A stretch of 64,000 bases of DNA from Deferribacteres bacterium. GTDB taxonomy: Bacteria > Zhuqueibacterota > Zhuqueibacteria > Zhuqueibacterales > Geothermadaptataceae. The DNA lies in NCBI GenBank assembly GCA_020633655.1, contig JACKDF010000007.1, positions 124,001 to 188,000 on the forward strand, written 5' to 3'. Below the pieces are notes generated by a model. It saw only the letters and a list, made by a program, of their open reading frames with translations, was not told the DNA's origin and did no database searches. Shown here piece by piece: positions 36,578-44,103 of the stretch (the stretch's first letter is position 1; every line of letters begins with the position of its first letter). The translations under genes and the position numbers were made by a program.

Positions 36578-38965
36578 CTATGCTGCTCTCTTTTGATAAA
36601 GATGTTCCTGAAATTCAATAAATAATTTGCTGATATTAGCAACGTCACCTAAAATTTGTTTGGCATCTTCCAAAGATTGGTATTTGTTTGTCAGCAAGAT
36701 TGGGAGTTTTTCCTGGTCGAGTTCGTCAACGCCAGTTTCGATGTATTTGCTCAATACAAATGCGATAAATTCTTTCTGTTTGTCATTTAGCAAGGCAAAG
36801 ATAGTTGCTTCAGCAGCTTTGGCTCTTGCTTCTCTTGTCATGGCGATATAGTCGCCATTGAAAACGTATTCCAAAACATCGAACAAGTCGCTTTTTTCCA
36901 TATCAACCAACTTTTGCAAAGTCAGTAAATCGTCTTTTGGAAAACCTGCTGCGTCAAGATTTTCTAATAAGATTCTGCGGGTTATCGGATTGCACCATAG
37001 TTTCCGCAATTCTTCTTCGTCTTTGAAAAGTTTTGGTAATTCACCAAAAAGATTATTTAAAAACTCTTCAGCTGAAATGGGTTTTCCGTCTACACTCCAA
37101 AACGAGGTGGAAATCATGTGTTTGATTTCTCTTGCTTTGCCACGACCTAATTTTACTTTCGCTTTCTTTGTACATATGCAGGGTATTTGACCGCATTTTT
37201 GACAAGGTCCAGGTGGTGGTGTTTCGCAAATACACGGTTTTTGCCCACAAACTGAACAAGGTTTTGGTGGCTGTATCTCACAAATACAAGGATTTTGGGC
37301 GCATATTTTACAAGCCTCTTCTTCAATTGGTTCACCATCCCATTCTGGATCAGAAAAATGCTTGTAAGCATCAACAAAATCGTAAATGGTGAAAAATTCT
37401 TTGCCATCAAACAAGCGTGTGCCACGTCCGACGATTTGTTTAAATTCAATCATTGAATTGACAGGACGAAGCAAAACGATATTGCGGATATTCCTTGCAT
37501 CTACACCTGTTGAAAGTTTTTGTGATGTGGTTAGAATGGTTGGAATTGTTCTCTCATTGTCCTGAAATTCCCGGAGCAATCTTTCGCCTTCCTCGCCGTC
37601 ATTCGCCGTTACACGAACACAATAAAATGGGTCTTTACTATTCGCATATTGGTTTACCAGATCTCTTGTCAATGCAGCATGTCCCTGATTGGCACAGAAC
37701 ATAATTGCTTTCTCGTTTTGATTGGCTTCGTCTAAAAAAATGTTTACCCTTTTCGCTTCCCGTTCTACTATTTCAATAGTTCTATTAAAGTCTTTTTCTT
37801 CGTAGAGCCGTCCTTCTTCAATTTCGCCTTCCACAATAGTATCATCCGAAGTGTAGCGGTAATCATCCAGAGTTGTTTTAATTCGTTTTACTTTGAATGG
37901 CGTTAAAAAGCCATCGTTTATGCCTTCTTTCAGCGAATAGGTGTAAACAGGCTCGCCAAAATAGCGGTATGTATCCACATTGTCTTTTCTCTTGGGTGTT
38001 GCGGTTAGTCCCAATTGCACTGCCGGGCTGAAATATTCCAAAATACCACGCCAGTTGCTTTCGTCATTGGCACCGCCACGGTGGCACTCGTCAATGATTA
38101 TGAAATCAAAATAGTCGGCAGGATATTCGCCAAAATATGGTGCAGGTTTACCCTCTGCATCTATGCCACTCATAAAGGTTTGGAAAATCGTAAAGAAAAT
38201 ACTGCCATTGGTTGGAACCCGACCTTTTTTCTTGATTTCACCTGGTTTAATGCGAACCAAAGCATCTTCAGGAAAAGTGGAAAATGCGTTGAAGGCTTGA
38301 TTTGCCAGGATATTTCGGTCGGCTAAGAACAATATTCTTGGTCGGCGACTGCCATTGCGTTGCAAGTTCCAACGGGTTTGAAACAATTTCCATGCTACTT
38401 GAAATGCAATTGCTGTTTTCCCTGTACCTGTGGCAAGTGTAAGTAAAATGCGTTCTTTACCGTTTGCCAAAGCTTCCAAGGTTTTTTTAACGGCGATTTC
38501 CTGATAATATCTGAGTTGCCATGTGCCGCTTTTATCCTCAAACGGAATACTAGCGAATTTCTCTCTCCACGTGTTTTGTTCGGTAAATGTTTTGTTCCAA
38601 AGTTGATCAGGACTTAGAAAATCCGTTACCAAACTTTCTTCGCCTGTTTTCATGCAGATTTGGTAAATCTCTTTGCCATTGGTGCTGTATGTGGTTTCCA
38701 GTTCCAGTTTTTGAGCGTATTTTTTGGCTTGCATTACGCCTTCGCCAACGGGCAATTCATCACTTTTGGCTTCTACAACGGCAAGTTTAATACCTTTGTA
38801 AACCAATACATAATCGGCAATGTCGCGTTTGCCCCTGCCACCGGTTTGTATTTTACCTGCGGTAATGCTGTATTCACGAAGGATTTTAGAACTTTCCACA
38901 ATGCCCCAACCGCACTCTTTTAGCTTGGGATCAATTAATTCCGCTCTGGTTTCCGCTTCGTTCAT
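36578..38965 (-). CDS. hsdR: Type I restriction enzyme, R (motor/nuclease) subunit
   Basis: A 795-residue R subunit of the EcoEI-like class. It translocates DNA using ATP and cleaves it when the HsdM/HsdS complex meets an unmethylated site. Features in order: PD-(D/E)xK-type nuclease segment (YKGIKLAVVEAKSDELPVGEGVMQAKKYA, residues about 50-80); helicase Walker A (TLATGTGKTAIAFQ); DEAD box variant IIIDECHRGG; SAT-like GLTATPKR; motif VI region VGRGTRLF. Between the motor and the C-terminal helical domain, residues about 548-605 hold three consecutive 18-residue Cys-rich repeats (CKICAQNPCICE, CSVCGQKPCICE, CQKCGQIPCICT), probably metal binding. It is separated from hsdS by the transposase and repeat arrays. 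Confidence 0.93.
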   Translation of the reverse strand: MNEAETRAELIDPKLKECGWGIVESSKILREYSITAGKIQTGGRGKRDIADYVLVYKGIKLAVVEAKSDELPVGEGVMQAKKYAQKLELETTYSTNGKEIYQICMKTGEESLVTDFLSPDQLWNKTFTEQNTWREKFASIPFEDKSGTWQLRYYQEIAVKKTLEALANGKERILLTLATGTGKTAIAFQVAWKLFQTRWNLQRNGSRRPRILFLADRNILANQAFNAFSTFPEDALVRIKPGEIKKKGRVPTNGSIFFTIFQTFMSGIDAEGKPAPYFGEYPADYFDFIIIDECHRGGANDESNWRGILEYFSPAVQLGLTATPKRKDNVDTYRYFGEPVYTYSLKEGINDGFLTPFKVKRIKTTLDDYRYTSDDTIVEGEIEEGRLYEEKDFNRTIEIVEREAKRVNIFLDEANQNEKAIMFCANQGHAALTRDLVNQYANSKDPFYCVRVTANDGEEGERLLREFQDNERTIPTILTTSQKLSTGVDARNIRNIVLLRPVNSMIEFKQIVGRGTRLFDGKEFFTIYDFVDAYKHFSDPEWDGEPIEEEACKICAQNPCICEIQPPKPCSVCGQKPCICETPPPGPCQKCGQIPCICTKKAKVKLGRGKAREIKHMISTSFWSVDGKPISAEEFLNNLFGELPKLFKDEEELRKLWCNPITRRILLENLDAAGFPKDDLLTLQKLVDMEKSDLFDVLEYVFNGDYIAMTREARAKAAEATIFALLNDKQKEFIAFVLSKYIETGVDELDQEKLPILLTNKYQSLEDAKQILGDVANISKLFIEFQEHLYQKRAA

Positions 38966-39004
38966 AATTCTCTCGTTTTGAAAGCCTGGTATAATACGAT
39001 ATTG

Positions 39005-39482
39005 ATAGATTATTTCGCCCCTGCAGGGCTGAAGATGGATGTTATTTTTATCGACGGGCGATGCCCATCGTTTGCGTATGTAGCCCCTTCAGGGCTTAGA
39101 AATAATTCATCGAGGCAAAGTCCCAAAGGGACTAAATATTCTAATAGACAATGTTTAGCTCTGCCAAATGGCATAGCCACGAAATTAAAGGCCCCGAAGG
39201 GGCAATATACATTAAGATAGTGTTTAGCTCTGCCAAGTGTCACAGCTACAAAATCAAAAGCCCCGAAGGGACTACATTTCTTAAGATAGGGTGGAGCTCC
39301 ATCAAGTGGCAATGCAACGAAATCAACAACCCCGAAGGGGCTTTATATCGAAAATAGGGTGAAGCTCTAACCTTGTGGCAATGCAACGAAATTAAAGGCC
39401 CCGAAGGGGTTGCATATCTTAAGATAGGGTGAAGCCCTATCGAGAGTGGCAAAGCCACGAGATCTCAAGCCCTGAAAGGGCG
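39005..39482. repeat. 69-bp tandem palindromic repeat array downstream of the transposase
   Basis: Units begin at about 39118, 39187, 39256, 39325 and 39394 with an exact 69-bp period. Each contains a GCCCCGAAGGGGC-type palindrome, then (TT)AAGATAGGGT, AGCTCT and a GTGGCAATGCNACGAAATC segment. The array ends with a variant palindrome at 39468-39482. Bases 39005-39117 hold two more palindromes (CGCCCCTGCAGGGCTG, AGCCCCTTCAGGGCT) and a GACGGGCGATGCCCATCG hairpin related to the other array. Because 69 is a multiple of 3, open frames run through the array, but they are products of repetition. Confidence 0.9.
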
Positions 39483-39964
39483 AAATAGCTAATCCCAAAC
39501 ATACTTCTCATTATATTCAACATGATACTTTTGCAAAAAGGCACGGTATTCATCCTGAAACGTTTTTTTACTATGATGTTCGTGTTGATTTGAAATGTAA
39601 TCAATGACTACATCTATTTCTGATGGATTTACTGAAAAGGCTCCATAACCATCTTGCCAATAAAAGTTTTCATAGCCTGTGCCTTTTGTTTTTATCCATT
39701 TGGATGAATGTGATTTGAGTTCTTCCATGAGTTTCATCAAGGGTATTTTTTTCGAAAGCATACAGAGGATGTGGATATGGTCTGTATAGCCGCCTACTTT
39801 TATTACCGAACAGCCGAGTCTGTTGCAGATGCCACCAAGGTAGGCGTGCAGTTCAGCTTCTACAGGTGGGTGTATCAGCGGTTCGCGGTGTTTGGTGCTG
39901 AAAACGAGGTGTACGTAGTTTTTTACGAGTGATTGTCCCATTTTTATCACGCCCTTTCAGGGCT
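39468..39964. mobile_element. Y1-transposase unit bracketed by inverted palindromes
   Basis: AGCCCTGAAAGGGCG at 39468-39482 and its exact reverse complement CGCCCTTTCAGGGCT at 39950-39964 bracket the transposase gene. Each is itself a small hairpin (GCCCT-GAA-AGGGC). REP-type hairpins in opposite orientations on either side of a Y1 transposase gene are the expected structure of a RAYT/REPtron or an IS200-like element. Exact transposition ends cannot be set by eye. Confidence 0.7.
39489..39941 (-). CDS. tnpA: IS200/IS605-type Y1 transposase (RAYT-like)
   Basis: About 150 residues. ATG 39941 is preferred because it matches the family start (MGQSLVKNYVHLVFSTKHRE); a GTG three codons earlier lies inside the flanking palindrome. 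The HUH motif of the single-strand DNA nuclease is visible as GYTDHIHILCML, and the catalytic tyrosine is probably in VIDYISNQHEHH. LMEELKSHSSKWIK and FYWQDGYGAFSV are further family segments. The enzyme cuts and joins single-stranded DNA at hairpin structures, and relatives in the RAYT group mobilise REP sequences. The frame is intact with both HUH histidines and the tyrosine, so it may be active. No tnpB is present. Confidence 0.9.
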   Translation of the reverse strand: MGQSLVKNYVHLVFSTKHREPLIHPPVEAELHAYLGGICNRLGCSVIKVGGYTDHIHILCMLSKKIPLMKLMEELKSHSSKWIKTKGTGYENFYWQDGYGAFSVNPSEIDVVIDYISNQHEHHSKKTFQDEYRAFLQKYHVEYNEKYVWD

Positions 39965-39986
39965 GGTTTAGCATGGTTCCTGTCTT

Positions 39987-40648
39987 CGATGGGCTTCACC
40001 CATCGTTCGTATATATCGCCCCTTTGGGGCTGGTTAGGCATGATGTTCGTCTATTCAGCGATGGGTGTTGCTGTATCGCTGGTTCTCTGTCGATGGGCTG
40101 CACCCATCGTTCGTATATGTCGCCACTTTGGGGCTGGTTAGGCATGATGTTCGGCTATTCAGCGATGGCAGTGCAGCATCGCTGGTTCTCTGTCGATGGG
40201 CTGCACCCATCGTTCGTATATATCGCCCCTTTGGGGCTGGTTAGGCATGATGTTCGTCTATTCAGCGATGGGTGTTGCCGTATCGCTGGTTCTCTGTCGA
40301 TGGGCTGCACCCATCGTTCGTATATGTCGCCCCTGCGGGGCTGGTTCTGCATGACATTCGTCTATCAGTGATGGGGCATGCTACATCGCTAGTTCTCTGT
40401 TGATGGGCTGCACCCTTCGTTAGTATATGCTGCCCCTTTGGGGCTGGTTAGGTATGATGTTCGTCTATTCAGCGATGGCCGTGCTGCATAGCTGGCTCTC
40501 CGTCGATGGGCTGCACCCATCGTTCGTATATGTCGCCCCTTTGGGGCTGGTTCTGCATGACATTCGTCTATCAGTGATAGGGCATGCTATATCGCTGGTT
40601 TCTGTCGATGGGCTGCACCCATCGTTAGTATATGCTGCCCCTTTGGGG
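39987..40648. repeat. ~103-bp tandem palindromic repeat array upstream of the transposase
   Basis: Seven units beginning with the hairpin CGATGGGCTGCACCCATCG or a variant at 39987, 40091, 40194, 40298, 40401, 40504 and 40606 (spacings 102-104 bp). Each unit continues with TTCGTATATGTCG, a GCCCCTTTGGGGC hairpin, GGTTAGGCATGATGTTCGTC, and a third imperfect hairpin built from AGCGATGG and TATCGCTGG. Every unit therefore carries about three hairpins. Differences between units are scattered substitutions and one-base indels, typical of an array undergoing local duplication. Confidence 0.9.
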
Positions 40649-41101
40649 CTGAATGATAAGACAAAACGAATTAGCCCTGAAAGGGATTCATACGCTAACA
40701 TAGGGCTCCGCCCTATAAAGTGGCAGCGCCACAAAACCCAGCCCTGAAAGGGCGGCATATCATTATGGATCTAGAGCAGCGTTATCATTATCAATTACAC
40801 CCTTTCAGTTTTAGGTGATGTTCGACTATTAGCGATGGGCGTTGCTGGCTCTCTGTCGATAGGCGACACTCATCGTTCGTCTGTGCCGCATCTGCGGGGC
40901 TGAATGATATAGCGAACGAATTAGCCCTGAAAGGGCTTCATACGCTAACATAGGGCGGAGCCCTATGAAGTGGCAGCGCCACAAAATCCAGCCCTGAAAG
41001 GGCGGCATATCGTTATGGATCCCGTGTATCGTTATCGTCATCAATTACGCCCTTTCAGGGCTAGTTTTTGGTGATGTTTGGCTATTAGCGATGGGCGTTG
41101 C
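40649..41101. repeat. ~200-bp duplicated palindrome-rich segment
   Basis: 40649-40845 is repeated at 40900-41101 with few differences. Each copy contains AGCCCTGAAAGGGNTTCATACG, CTAACATAGGGC, an AGTGGCAGCGCCAC hairpin, AGCCCTGAAAGGGCGGCATATC and a trailing copy of the AGCGATGGGCGTTGC segment. It mixes sequence types from the 69-bp and 103-bp arrays in opposite orientation, indicating a common origin. The second copy overlaps the 3' end of hsdS. Confidence 0.85.
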
Positions 41102-42268
41102 CGCATCGCTGGGATATGCTGCCCCTTCGGGGCTGTGTAGCTCGCCTGCAAATGCTTTTTGCAGGATTGATTTTTTCAGTTCTTCCAAATCATCTATTTT
41201 CTTTTGATAAATGGCTTCCAGCTTTTGCGTTTCGGCGCGCAGGGCATCTAAGTGGCGGACGATGGTTTGTTGTTCTTCAAATGAAGGTACAGGAATTAGA
41301 ATTTTATTCAGCATTGCCTGATTTAACTTTGGCTGTGCCATTCCACTCACATAGTCATCAATTCTTATTGAGTTGATATAAATTTTAACAAATTTCTGCG
41401 TAATGAGATTTGGAAACTGCAATACGTGTGCGTGATTGTTTACCCAAGTTTTTCCTGATATTGAATAAGCAATTGGATAAGTTCTTGCTAACAAATTTGC
41501 ACCATCCTCTGAGATGCATAGCAAATCTTCATTGAAAATATAATCGGCGATATAATCAACCACACCTGATGCCCCGTAGTAAGGTATTTTTCCGCTTTTT
41601 CTTTTATTTTTGGTAATGGGTACTCGTTTACTGTCAAGGTTTTCAGAAATTTGATTAAGTGTTTTCTTTTCCCAATTACCATTCTCAAACACCCCCTGCA
41701 AATAGCTTTCAAAAAGTTCTTTGGCGTTTTTGAGGTTTTGTTCGGCATTGGCTTTTACCCTGGCTATGGCGGCAAAGCACTCGTCTAAAATGGAAACAAT
41801 GCGTTGTTGTTCGGGGATAGGGGGAAGAGGGATTTCAACTCCTGCAAGAGCTTTTGTTGATAGCTCCTTAAAGGTTGCTCCAGTTCCTAAACTATCAAGA
41901 AACTCAATATTCTTTTTAAGGAAATAATACAAAAACCAAGTGTTCAGTTTTTTGCTTGGAACAATTCCACGACAACCTTGATTAGTGCTCATTGAAACTT
42001 CATTAATTGCCAAGTGTCCGATTGGAGCTCTTGTTGAAAGTATAACTGAATTTTCAGGAAATAATTTTGCGGACGACTTCTCTAAGCCTAATTTCGAAAT
42101 TTTTCTTGGGGTATCAGCTACTGTTGGGTTCGTTAGCTTTCCCAAATCAGCAGGAGTTATCCAATGAATATCACCGTCCCAAAACTCTGCTATATTGGTT
42201 TTCGGTGTCCCACCATTAAAAATTTCTGAAACTTCCCCCAACTTCTTTATTTCCCACCCCTGCTTCAT
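41045..42268 (-). CDS. hsdS: Type I restriction enzyme, specificity (S) subunit
   Basis: 407 residues with two target-recognition domains, each followed by the conserved helical spacer: TRD1 about 1-150 (WEIKKLGEVSEIFNGGTP ... IPLPPIPEQQRIVSILDECFAAIARVKANAEQ), TRD2 about 185-345 (NGNWEKKTLNQISENL ... IPVPSFEEQQTIVRHLDALRAETQKLEAIYQKK). It determines the DNA sequence recognised by the complex. The normal S-subunit ending (LEELKKSILQKAFAGEL) is reached about 31 residues before the stop. The remaining tail (SPEGAAYPSDAATPIANSQ...) is translated from palindromic repeat DNA that has joined the gene's 3' end. It overlaps hsdM by 4 bp (ATGA). Confidence 0.92.
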   Translation of the reverse strand: MKQGWEIKKLGEVSEIFNGGTPKTNIAEFWDGDIHWITPADLGKLTNPTVADTPRKISKLGLEKSSAKLFPENSVILSTRAPIGHLAINEVSMSTNQGCRGIVPSKKLNTWFLYYFLKKNIEFLDSLGTGATFKELSTKALAGVEIPLPPIPEQQRIVSILDECFAAIARVKANAEQNLKNAKELFESYLQGVFENGNWEKKTLNQISENLDSKRVPITKNKRKSGKIPYYGASGVVDYIADYIFNEDLLCISEDGANLLARTYPIAYSISGKTWVNNHAHVLQFPNLITQKFVKIYINSIRIDDYVSGMAQPKLNQAMLNKILIPVPSFEEQQTIVRHLDALRAETQKLEAIYQKKIDDLEELKKSILQKAFAGELHSPEGAAYPSDAATPIANSQTSPKTSPERA

Positions 42269-43755
42269 ATCAATCCCGAAATTGAGTTTAAAATTTCTGC
42301 ACTTTCTTTGTCCAAAGCTTTCATTTCTTCTAAAATGGCTTGGGGTTGGCGCAGAGTAATTTCTTCTTTTTTGTTGGGGTTTTTTACGCTCAAATCGTAT
42401 GTACTATTGGTGGCTTCGACAAGCTCAGCCACCGATAAAGTCCAGGAATTTTCGCCGTCGGCAAAGTTTTTTTGAAGTTCTACAAATTCTGCCAAGTCGT
42501 TTTCGTTAAGCGGGTTTGTCTTGCCCAAGTTGCGGTCGAGATTCAACTGGTAAAACCATGTCTTTTGCGTTGGTTTGCCTTTTTCAAAAAACAACACAAC
42601 GGTTTTTACACCGGCACCGGTAAATGTTCCGCCGGGCAAATCCAACACGGTGTGCAGGTTGCAACTTTCAAGCAGGGTTTTGCGAATGGCAACCGTGGCA
42701 TTGTCGGTATTGCTCAAAAAGGTGTTTTTAATTACTACACCTGCTTTTCCGCCTGCTTTCAGAATTTTAATAAAGTGCTGCAAAAACAAACTGGCGGTTT
42801 CACCGGTTTTTATCGGGAAATTTTGCTGCACTTCCGCTCTTTCTTTTCCGCCAAAAGGCGGATTGGCAAGCACCACGTTGTAACGGTCTTTTTCCTGAAT
42901 GTCGGCAAGGTTTTCGGCAAGCGTGTTGGTATGAATAATATTCGGGGCTTCAATACCGTGCAAAATCATATTCATAATACCAATAATGTACGCCAGCGAT
43001 TTTTTCTCTTTGCCGTAAAACGATCGTGTTTGCAGTATCTCGGTTTCTTTGGTAGACAAACCGCTCCCTGAGCCTGTCGAAGGGCGATTTTTCAAGTAAT
43101 TAAAGGCTTCACAAAGGAAACCTGCCGAACCGCAAGCACCGTCATAAATTTTATCGCCAATCGTCGGAGCAACTACTTTTACAATGGTTGTAATAAGTGG
43201 TCGTGGTGTGTAGTATTCGCCACCGTTGCGACCTGCACTACCCATGTTTTTAATTTTCGATTCGTACAGGTGGCTCATCTCGTGCTTTTCAGCGTGTGTG
43301 CGAAAACGCAACTCGTCAACAAGATTGATCACTTCTCTCAGGTTATATCCGCTTTGCAAGCGGTTTTTCAATTCACTGAAAATCTCACCAATCTTGTATT
43401 CAATGGTGTTTGCACTCTCAGCGGAGAGCTTAAATTTTTTGAGGAAAGGGAAAAGTTTGTTGTTTACAAAGTCGGTCAGATCATCGCCTGATAAGGCGTT
43501 ATGGTCAATTTTCAACGCGCCGTTTCCGTTTTTGATCTTGGGGGCAGCCCATTTCGCCCACCGGTAGTCCGGATCAATAATCGGCGTGTAGGTTTTTCCA
43601 GTCAATTCAGCTGCGGTGGCTCGGTCACGTTCCAAGTCGTCAAGATATTTGAGAAATAAAATCCAACTGGTTTGCTCTACATAATCCAATTCGCTGCTAC
43701 AACCAGCGTCTTTGTGTAAAATATCGTCTATATTTTTAAAGGTTTGTTCGAACAT
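42265..43755 (-). CDS. hsdM: Type I restriction enzyme, N6-adenine methyltransferase (M) subunit
   Basis: 496 residues, cytoplasmic. The N-terminal HsdM helical domain (FKNIDDILHKDAGCSSELDYVEQTSWILFLKYLDDLERDR) is followed by an N6-adenine methylase fold. SAM-binding segments are YYTPRPLITTIVKVV and IGDKIYDGACGSAGFLCEA, and the catalytic motif IV is NPPFGG. A short in-frame insertion after LKNR (residues PSTGSGSGLSTKE) is encoded by a known-looking dispersed repeat at about 43061-43086 and interrupts a surface region between SAM-binding and 'ILQTRSFYGKEKKSLAYIIG'. ATG 43755 follows AAAAGGAA. First gene of the hsdMS(R) unit. Confidence 0.95.
   Translation of the reverse strand: MFEQTFKNIDDILHKDAGCSSELDYVEQTSWILFLKYLDDLERDRATAAELTGKTYTPIIDPDYRWAKWAAPKIKNGNGALKIDHNALSGDDLTDFVNNKLFPFLKKFKLSAESANTIEYKIGEIFSELKNRLQSGYNLREVINLVDELRFRTHAEKHEMSHLYESKIKNMGSAGRNGGEYYTPRPLITTIVKVVAPTIGDKIYDGACGSAGFLCEAFNYLKNRPSTGSGSGLSTKETEILQTRSFYGKEKKSLAYIIGIMNMILHGIEAPNIIHTNTLAENLADIQEKDRYNVVLANPPFGGKERAEVQQNFPIKTGETASLFLQHFIKILKAGGKAGVVIKNTFLSNTDNATVAIRKTLLESCNLHTVLDLPGGTFTGAGVKTVVLFFEKGKPTQKTWFYQLNLDRNLGKTNPLNENDLAEFVELQKNFADGENSWTLSVAELVEATNSTYDLSVKNPNKKEEITLRQPQAILEEMKALDKESAEILNSISGLI
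43061..43086. repeat. Short dispersed repeat inserted in frame within hsdM
   Basis: The plus strand has CGCTCCCTGAGCCTGTCGAA, i.e. TTCGACAGGCTCAGGGAGCG on the coding strand. A related TTTCGACAAGCTCAACGTCC occurs at 58578-58597, with TTCGACA-GCTCA in common. The copy encodes a Ser/Gly-rich loop without breaking the hsdM frame. Confidence 0.65.
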
Positions 43756-43923
43756 TCATATTCCTTTTAATTTTGTGCTTCCAATTCGGATTATAGAGCA
43801 GATACCGCCTCATGATTATCCCCGCGCAGACAATCAATCCCTCTTGTTTTCGATGCGAGTACTATAAGAAAGCAATTTTTTATAAAAATGGGCCATCAAA
43901 ATAGCAATCACATTATTCGAACT

Positions 43924-43941
43924 CACCTGATTTATTCATAA
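43924..43941 (-). repeat. Copy of dispersed ~20-bp motif
   Basis: The minus strand reads TTATGAATAAATCAGGTG. It lies 20 bp before the 110-bp element and points away from it, opposite to the copy at 44082. Confidence 0.5.
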
Positions 43942-43960
43942 TATGCTCAAAGTTAGCGAT

Positions 43961-44070
43961 GGGGCTTAGTCAAATTATGATTTATTGACCGTAATTCGAC
44001 ATTTATGTCGAAAGGTTAGCCTCAAACATGAGCGACATGAATGTCGCGTTACATGTTTTGACTCAGCCCC
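43961..44070. repeat. 110-bp nested-hairpin element, copy A
   Basis: Terminal inverted repeats GGGGCTTAGTCAAATTATG (43961-43979) and the complement of GGGGCTGAGTCAAAACATG (44052-44070) match at 16 of 19 positions. Inside are two perfect hairpins: TTCGACAT-TT-ATGTCGAA (43995-44012) and GCGACAT-GA-ATGTCGC (44032-44047). The whole can fold as a three-armed cruciform or cloverleaf. A second copy of the same length is at 58309-58418. Confidence 0.75.
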
Positions 44071-44081
44071 CAATCTCGTGG

Positions 44082-44103
44082 TTTAAGAATAAAGCAGGCT
44101 AAC
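44082..44103 (+). repeat. Copy of dispersed ~20-bp motif at the end of copy A
   Basis: GAATAAAGCAGGCTAAC follows the 110-bp element after CAATCTCGTGGTTTAA. The matching flank after copy B reads AATCTTGTGGTTTATGAATA followed by AATCAGG, so this tail belongs to the repeated unit. Confidence 0.55.

Larger units (their letters stand above)
43756..44098. other. Intergenic region between hsdM and sdaA
   Basis: No gene is seen. It contains a reverse-oriented copy of the dispersed 20-bp motif (43924-43941), the 110-bp nested-hairpin element (43961-44070) and a forward copy of the motif (44082-44103). The hsdM-proximal part has a minus-strand TATAAT at 43795-43790 but no clear -35 partner. Confidence 0.6.

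Noticed and set aside
39010..39312. 100-codon minus-strand frame through the 69-bp array
   Set aside because: It is open only because the repeat period is a multiple of three; the translation simply repeats the PFGAFNFVA-type unit and has no ribosome site.
39973..40371. 132-codon plus-strand frame through the ~103-bp array, and similar frames up to 41044
   Set aside because: The translation repeats MGCTHRSYMSPLWGW-type units derived from hairpin DNA; no start signal, no family and the opposite strand is equally open.
39005..41101. CRISPR array
   Set aside because: The whole unit is repeated with no unique spacers between conserved short repeats, repeats contain several hairpins, and no cas gene is present.
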